From Anthopleura xanthogrammica (taxonomy: Eukaryota > Cnidaria > Anthozoa > Actiniaria > Actiniidae), in contig OZ025206.1 of assembly GCA_964019055.1 (NCBI GenBank), forward strand, positions 11,639,486-11,703,485: DNA of 64,000 nt, written 5' to 3'. Shown here in pieces: positions 58,227 to 64,000 of the stretch. The notes below the pieces were generated by a model that did not search any database, was not told the DNA's origin, and saw nothing but the letters and a program-made list of their open reading frames with translations. Each line of letters starts with the position of its first letter. Within the stretch, counting starts at the first letter, position 1. The translations under genes were made by a program, and so were the position numbers.

Positions 58227-61200
58227 TTACTTCTGAGAATGGACATAATTACGTAGGCAATCAGCTGTTCCAAACAAGACTCCCGTCATGGCTTGATCGA
58301 TAAGGTATTGAGGTAACCATCCCTGAAATGAAGGAACATCGTTAGATACAATAGTAAGACCCTCTTGCTTGAGGTATATTTTTTCCCCATTTCACATCAT
58401 TTTTCATTCCCATAACAATAACTCCTCTCTCGTCCTAATTTCATTAGGTAGTGCGAATCATATTTTTTATAGTTTTTGCAAAAAACCTTTAAGGTCCGTA
58501 TTTTCCAAAATTAGCGAAAGCGCAAGCGCTTTTTAACCAACCGCATACCTCGAGGTCCGTGTTTACCGACATTGGCGTAAGCGCATGCGCAGTTTGACCT
58601 ACCGCATACCTTAAGGTCCGTGTTTACCAACATCACAAAATCTGTTTGGTCGTGATGTCCTTCCTTTTCAGCAAACAACCATCCACCCGGATGATTTTCA
58701 CCTCTAAAGATATTAATACATACATATATTACAAACAGTGCCCACTTTTGTCTCATCTTTATACTTTTAACAATTTTTGATGAAAAGAGTAAATCTCTTT
58801 AATTTGCAATACATTTTTCGGCAGTTTGTTCTTCCACCATCAGTTTGCAGAAGATACTGCCAAAACATGTATTACAAATTAAAGAGATTTACTCTTTTCG
58901 TCAAAATTGTTATTAGTTGGCTGCTTGCAAGACCATCTGGAAATATCTTCTTCTTCTTCTTCTTCTTCTTCTTCTACGGCGAGGGTACTAAATAATATGG
59001 CAACTCGCCAGATGTCCTTGTGCAAAGAAAACACCAAAGCTCTACTTCCCTGTACATACCTAATGTGTCTCTTGACAGGTGGCATTTTTTCATACTCGAC
59101 GCTAGCATTACACGAAAAATACGCCTTGCCTCTCTTTTGCCAGTGACGTAAGTTAACAAAGTCTCTGGAAAACACAAAAGAAAGAAATACTTTTCAGTTA
59201 TACCAATAGTTATTATTACAACTGTGCCTGCAATGAGATATTTTTTTGTTTAAGAATCATACAAGTGAGGCTATCGGGTCAATACAATACTTGTTGTCTC
59301 ATTTGCATGCATCCATAATAGCTGCTATTTTCAGAGAACTAGCCATAATACGAGACGTCTGAGGTTTTGGCTTCTGTTGATCAAATTTCCAACGAGCCCG
59401 GCCCAGTTGGAATTTTTTCTTGATCGCGTAACCATTTCCTTTTCTGGAGCGAAGGGGTATGAAAATTATTAGAGGGGTTCACGTGATACTCACCTACTAG
59501 ACACCATTCCCCCAGCTTGATCCGTTGTAACGTTATAACATATATCTGTACAATTATCAATCACATGTAAAACCTGGAAAAATGACAATAGAAGTTTTCA
59601 GCTCGCTGGCTCAACATCGTACAATTACATTCAGCATGACCAGTACAATACTTGTAATTAGAGGCGTAGCCAGGGGGGCCTAAAACATTACCCACCCTCC
59701 CCCTATTTAAACCAGCCTCCTTCGCTTTAAAAAATGATCACTCCGATGCCTTTTAATAAGGGTTAGATACACGGATATAGAAAGAATTGAAAGCAATTTT
59801 ACTCCAAGTATAAGTATAAATGTCCCCCAGTAGTCGTGTAGCATATACAAATATATGAAAACCCGAATCGAGCCTTTACTACTGAAAAATGTCCGGCGAA
59901 CCGAACCATCCTCCGTGATTTATGACGAACCCACACATGACCTGCTCTCAGCGGCTTAGATAGATCAGTTGGTAGAGCGTTACACCTGTATCACAAAGGT
60001 CATATTTTTAAGGCTCCATTCGAGTTTTTCGCACATGAAATTTAACTCCAAATGAGAGTTTTTCAAACACACGCAGTTGGTCATACGAAAGTGCTTACTT
60101 ACTCTAGATTCTGCGACTGAAGAGTTCCATCTGGGACCGTCTTCTACACGTAAGACTATCATGGCAAAAACAACGGAGGGTGGTGCATCTATAGAACACT
60201 GAAAAAAGGGTGTAACATCAAATAACGTGGGATACAGTAACTCTTCTACAAGTAAGACTATTTAACAATTAGTCCTCGAGTCCGAATGGTCTACGAGTCA
60301 ATAGGGACCTTAAGCACCAGGACGGGAGGACGAGGACGGCGACGTAAAGTCTGAGAAAGGACTAGGTCGAGAACGCCGTCGGTCCTCTCGTGACATAACA
60401 TTAGAGACCTTAAGATCCACGACGGGAGCGGATGGCGACGGCGGACGATGATGCCAGCACGTTTTCGAAACGGTTTTTCGTGTGCGCGCCGTCGTCCTTG
60501 CCGTTGCCGTCCTCTCCAGAACGTCGCTTGGTGCTTTTTCACGTTCTAGCGAGGACTGCAGCAGCAAGGACGACGGCGCGCGCACGAAAAACCGTCTTGA
60601 AAACGTGCTGGCGTCAGGTTAGTATTTTGATTTGTGAACTTGCTTGTTTTCCCGTCCTGGTGCCCAAGTCACGTTGTGTGAAAACCGACGGCGATCTCGA
60701 CCTAGTCCTTTCTCAGACTTTACGTCGCCGTCCTCGTCCTCCCGTCCTGGTGCTTAAGGTCCCTAATAGCCCATGAGGCCGAAGGCCGAATGAGCTATTG
60801 ACTCGTAGGCCATGAGGGCGAGAGGTCTAATTGTTTTAGTAAAAACCTACTAATCGGTCCAATAAAAGGATGCAAAAAGTTTTGGATTTTGCTTTAAATA
60901 TATATTCTTTTGGTTTTCAAAACCGGCGCTTTTCGCTACTAGAGGTCTATCACTAATAGACCCCTAGTAGCTCAGCCAATCACAGGGCTCGATTGGTGAT
61001 AGACCATTAGTAGGTTTTTTCTAATAGGGTAAAGACAGTGGAAGGTGGTCCATCTATAGAACACTGAAAAAAGGGTGAAACATTAAATAACGTGGAATAC
61101 AGTAACTGTTCCACACGTAAGACTAAGGTAAAGACAGTGGAGGGTGGTGCATCTATAGAACACTGAAAAAGGGTGAAACATTAAATAACGTGGAATACAG

Positions 61201-63819
61201 TAACTCTTCTACAAGTAAGACTATCAGGGTAAAGACAGTGGAAGGTGGTGCATCTATAGAACACTAAAAAAAGGTGTAACATCAAATAACGTGGAATACA
61301 GTAACTCTTCTCCACGTAAGACTATCAGGGCAAAGACAGTGGAAGGTGGCACGGTGCATCTATGGAACACTAAAAAACGGTGAAACATGATTTCCATCAC
61401 GAGAGAATAAATAGACGTACCTGAACTTTAAACATTTTGCCTGTATTCTTCAGAATACAACTTTCCACGATTATTCCATCCTAGAAAGATATTTAGATAC
61501 AATGCAGTTGTATAAAGATATTACACCTTGAACCCTAGCATTTAAATCAAATATGTTGATACTCAATCCCATACAGCCATGTAATATTGTTGAAAATTGT
61601 TAAAATGGGTTCAGGCTTGCTGTCATTCACTAAGGGAATGAGGATTTATCGTGCAGGGTTAACTCTCAAATGGCTTTTGTATTTAATCAAGCAGTGATTG
61701 GCTAATCGAGATTTTCTCGAGTTTTGACTGGTTCAGAGATGAAGCCATAAAGTGTCACAGTACAGTCAGTACATTTTCAAAATTTGTCCTTAAAGATCCT
61801 GGATGCTTCTTTTAAAAAGCACCATGAAAAGGCTGAAAATACTCAATGCATTAGTATGTGGTCACCGGCTGAACCGGACAAAGTTTTAACCGTTCAAAAA
61901 GTTGTACGTTTACGCGTTTTGTGCATGCAACATCACACTAGAATATAAAAAATTGAACTTCTGTTTTATTATTTTTATGTCATTTGTATTATCCTTGTAA
62001 ATTAAGCGGAAAAATCGAGATTTTCTCTGATTTGGCTGCTGAAATAGTACTGTAATCGGAATGTTGCAAGGAATGTTGCATGGAATGTTGCAACGTGTAT
62101 CTGAGCCTTTATTGAGTCGTGCAAATTTGTAAACAGGAGAGACGGTTCCGTGGAAATAGTATGTACTGCGAGTCAAATATTTGAAAGGTTAAAAATTCGT
62201 GCGGTACTGTGTAAGCCCGTGTAAATTTACCTTGTCTTTTTCAAGCTTCCATTCATTATCAACAGTCAGTAAACCCCAGGAGATGCCGAATATTTCTTTT
62301 GCTTTTCTTTTGAAGGTCATGTCCTAAAATACCGTGGAAAGATTATATTCGTCCTAAGTTAATATTGAACTGTAGTCTAAGATGGGGGGAGGGGGGGGGG
62401 GGGGCAAAATATGACACGTTGTTTGGGATAAGATATTAGGGGCGTTTTAAATTTCAAGTTTACTGTCTTCCATTAGCTCCTTCCATTATTACCATCTCGG
62501 ATCCCCTCCCCTCCCCTCTCCTCCCCAGCCAGTGTTGAGTTTTACCGACTAAGACCTTTGGATGCTATCTCAATAGCCTGTGAAGCGGATCTCCGCCATG
62601 GGTTTGTGGGTAGGGGACCCCAACTTCACCAAAACCGCCGGAGGGCCGCTTCGCAGGCTACTATCTCAAGCAATATTGACTTTGTGGAAGTGAGAAATTA
62701 TATACTGAAAAGTTGATAGTTTGAGATTTTATTACTAAACAAATTGATTTACCTCTGGTGACAACTGAGCAGTAGTATCTTCATATTCATCCTCGCTTGA
62801 AAGCGAACCTACAAGTTATTTAAAAGTTTGTTTAAAGTACGTTCGTGCCATGGTGCTTGTTGTCCCTAATGATCCCACCTTACTAGACAGGCTTCAGCCG
62901 TAGAAGCAAGACAAATACTGCGACTGGCCTCTTGTGTGGCGTAGAGGGAAGCACGGGTGGCGTAGTGGCGAGAGCGCTCGCCTCTCACCAATATGACCCG
63001 GGTTCGATTCCAGGACTTGGGGCTTTATGTGAATTGGAGTTGGTAACTGGTTGGTAATTTGACCTCCAGGCTCAAACAAAAATACTAATTTCTATTTTAA
63101 GTTATCCTTTCCACTTAGTACTATGTAATATAAATAGAAATTAGTATAACATTTTATTTTTCTTCTTCAATGTATTAATTATTATAATGTAAAATTGTTA
63201 AAAGATGTAAAAAAAATATAGGAGTAAAATAAAATCAATCAATCAATCAAACTGGTTCTCTTCTGTCATTCCGAGTTTTTTTTGGTTCCCCGGTTTTCCA
63301 CACAAGCACTGAACTTCTAAGTTCCAATTTGATCATGAAACGAGGGCTAAACGCTTGCTACCCACTGGCTGTGCTACCCTCGCAAAACAGAAACAATTGT
63401 TTTTGAACACTCTCGTGAAATAAGGTGAATACTTGTTTTAACCTATACTTACTGGGTGGTGATCCGTACGGAGTGTAGAAAGATGAATGTTCTGTTAGCC
63501 ATGTCCGCGTGTGATACGAACTGAAGAAAAAAAAAACAGTTTTTCACTGTTTGATTTGTCTAAAAAGGTCCACAACAAAATTAATAGAGGAGAACTACTT
63601 GAGGGAACAGATACAGATACTTGTGCAAGTACAAAATATGAGCACAAAAAAGATGAGCCAATCAAAGCACGGGTTCTAAACAGGTAATAATGATACCCCT
63701 AAAATCTGGAACGCCCCACGCATGATGTCTACATCCTATACTACTTGATCTTATGCCCAGTTACCTTGAATTCTCATTCAACAGCGGTCTTCTTTCACCA
63801 GCTGTTGTATCTAAACTTC
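58227..63819 (-). CDS. STARD3: STARD3/MLN64: phospho-FFAT linker and START lipid-transfer domain, N-terminus off window
   Basis: Late-endosomal sterol-transfer protein that contacts ER VAP proteins. Exons in window: 63765-63819, 63453-63520, 62753-62808, 62231-62323, 61421-61480, 60103-60198, 59494-59573, 59060-59164, 58610-58703, 58227-58322 (TAA at 58227-58229); phases are consistent. The N-terminal MENTAL membrane domain should lie beyond 64000. The linker contains HSSFYTPYGSPPSS, which aligns with the phospho-FFAT core of vertebrate STARD3 (Thr in the phospho-acceptor position), followed by SLSSEDEYED. The START domain includes EWKLEKDKDG, DGPRWNSSV, GGMVSSRDFVNLRHW, KMPPVKRHIRGENHPGGW, VMLVNTDLKGWLPQYLIDQA and the C-terminal helix ending NYVHSQK. 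Three of its exon-intron junctions are locally tandem-duplicated. STARD1 is excluded by the linker and by RGENHPGG context; both share the START fold. Confidence 0.93.
58490..58640 (-). repeat. Tandem duplication of a STARD3 exon 3' end with its splice donor
   Basis: The true exon end reads AACACGGACCTTAAG|GTATGCGG (donor at 58609). About 60 bases further into the intron AACACGGACCTCGAG|GTATGCGG recurs, and a third degenerate copy (ATACGGACCTTAAAGG) lies near 58495. Confidence 0.85.
58768..58913. mobile_element. Palindromic MITE next to a (TTC)n tract
   Basis: AAAAGAGTAAATCTCTTTAATTTG-type arm at 58780 is inverted as CAAATTAAAGAGATTTACTC near 58875-58898. Loop of about 60 bases with CGGCAGT/ACTGCC. 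(TTC)n follows at 58949-58975. STARD3 intron. Confidence 0.85.
59952..60035 (+). mobile_element. tRNA-like relic (degenerate SINE head)
   Basis: GATCAGTTGGTAGAGCGTTA matches a polymerase III A box of tRNA type; the expected B box has decayed to CTCCATTCGAGTTT. No folded acceptor stem is evident, so it is not called as a tRNA gene. Confidence 0.45.
60264..60833. mobile_element. Large foldback element with nested perfect arms
   Basis: Inner arms: GGGACCTTAAGCACCAGGAC (from 60304, ~68 bases) and its inverse ending GTCCTGGTGCTTAAGGTCCC (to 60764). Deeper arms around GCACGTTTTCGAAACGGTTT and AAACCGTCTTGAAAACGTGC. Outer arms CAATTAGTCCTCGAGTCCGA and the inverse ending GAGAGGTCTAATTG. It splits the exon-junction array of STARD3. 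A second inverted pair (CTACTAGAGGTCTATCAC / GGTGATAGACCATTAGTAG) lies at 60940-61015. Confidence 0.85.
61027..61395 (-). repeat. ~100-bp tandem array made of a STARD3 intron end plus the start of its exon
   Basis: Four degenerate copies (starting near 61027, 61130, 61229 and 61330) repeat the sequence of the acceptor and 5' half of exon 60103-60198: on the minus strand TTTCAG|TGTTCTATAGATGCACC, then TAGTCTTACGTG. The true exon is the fifth copy, separated by the foldback element. Confidence 0.88.
62949..63390 (+). mobile_element. tRNA-derived SINE split by another retroposon
   Basis: The head GGGAAGCACGGGTGGCGTAG ... CCCGGGTTCGATTCC has tRNA A and B boxes. The body resumes after the insertion as CTGGTTCTCTTCTGTCATTC ... 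CCACTGGCTGTGCTACCCTC. STARD3 intron. Confidence 0.82.
63053..63249 (+). mobile_element. L2/CR1-like LINE 3' end with (AATC)n tail, inserted into the SINE
   Basis: A 197-bp insert ends in AAATAAAATCAATCAATCAA. It is flanked by AACTGGTT at 63045-63052 and 63250-63257. A short tetramer tail instead of poly(A) suits CR1/L2-type elements. Confidence 0.72.
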
Positions 63820-63907
63820 CTGTTGAAAAAATATTTTAGAAATTCAGCGGTCTTCTTTCACCAGCTGTTGTATCTAAACTTCCTGCTGAAAAAAATATTT
63901 TAGAAAT
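63782..63907 (-). repeat. 63-bp tandem duplication of a STARD3 splice acceptor and exon start
   Basis: Two copies (63782-63844, 63845-63907) each contain an acceptor followed by GAAGTTTAGATACAACAGCT and AAGAAGACCGCTG. Only the copy nearer the exon body leads into an open frame ending at the donor; reading from the other hits a stop (CTGAATTTCTAA). Confidence 0.9.
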
Positions 63908-64000
63908 TTTGTCGCGCGACTTGAGCTGTGATTTCAGTGGCGATTTTATCGCAACCCCAAATCGCACGTGTAAATGCGCGACGGTTTTATGGCGACAGAT

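Noticed and set aside
60291..60776. 83-114-aa Arg/Pro/Ser frames on both strands
   Set aside because: They lie in the arms of the foldback element and are mirror images of each other.

Overview
This window looks like nuclear DNA from an anthozoan cnidarian, probably a stony coral or a close relative. It is AT-rich, its genes have many short exons and GT-AG introns, and it is full of tRNA-derived SINEs, palindromic MITEs and microsatellites. The protein exons resemble animal orthologues, and a 2A-type peptide motif is also present. The taxon is an inference; no marker here fixes it.

Seven conserved protein-coding genes could be rebuilt exon by exon, with splice sites and phases checked by hand. 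From left to right they are: an aspartate/glutamate mitochondrial carrier (SLC25A12/13; minus strand, its 3' end lies off the left edge); a LIV-1 family zinc transporter (SLC39A6/10-like; minus, complete, 620 aa); the annealing helicase SMARCAL1 (minus, complete, 902 aa); the 60S ribosome-maturation zinc-finger protein ZNF622/REI1 (plus, one exon, 368 aa); the mitochondrial translational activator TACO1 (minus, 311 aa, with one GC-AG intron); the ER-associated degradation protein UBXN4/erasin (plus, 453 aa); and the sterol-transfer protein STARD3/MLN64 (minus; the START domain and phospho-FFAT linker are inside, the MENTAL domain is off the right edge). SMARCAL1/ZNF622 and TACO1/UBXN4 are head-to-head pairs with short shared promoter regions. 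ZNF622/TACO1 and UBXN4/STARD3 are tail-to-tail. The genes do not form a pathway; they are housekeeping neighbours.

The least ordinary locus is at 12.2-14.1 kb (minus strand). Two overlapping frames lie there, joined by an ATGA stop/start. The upstream frame encodes a membrane/basic protein and contains no AUG. The downstream frame is a 389-aa protein with a canonical 2A ribosome-skipping motif, followed by a cysteine-protease domain whose Cys and Asp-x-His residues resemble the herpesvirus tegument deubiquitinase fold. A second, truncated copy of the domain start follows. It is probably the coding part of a mobile element or a domesticated derivative.

The rest is introns and intergenic DNA rich in mobile elements. 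These include a MULE-like element with a 10-bp target duplication (24.5-25.8 kb), several palindromic MITE families present in two to five copies, nested insertions whose target duplications are still readable (2.8, 31.0, 40.6 and 63.05 kb), a large foldback element (60.26-60.83 kb) and several minisatellites. STARD3 shows a striking pattern: three of its exon-intron junctions are locally tandem-duplicated. SMARCAL1 carries an in-frame 117-bp tandem duplication in its last exon.
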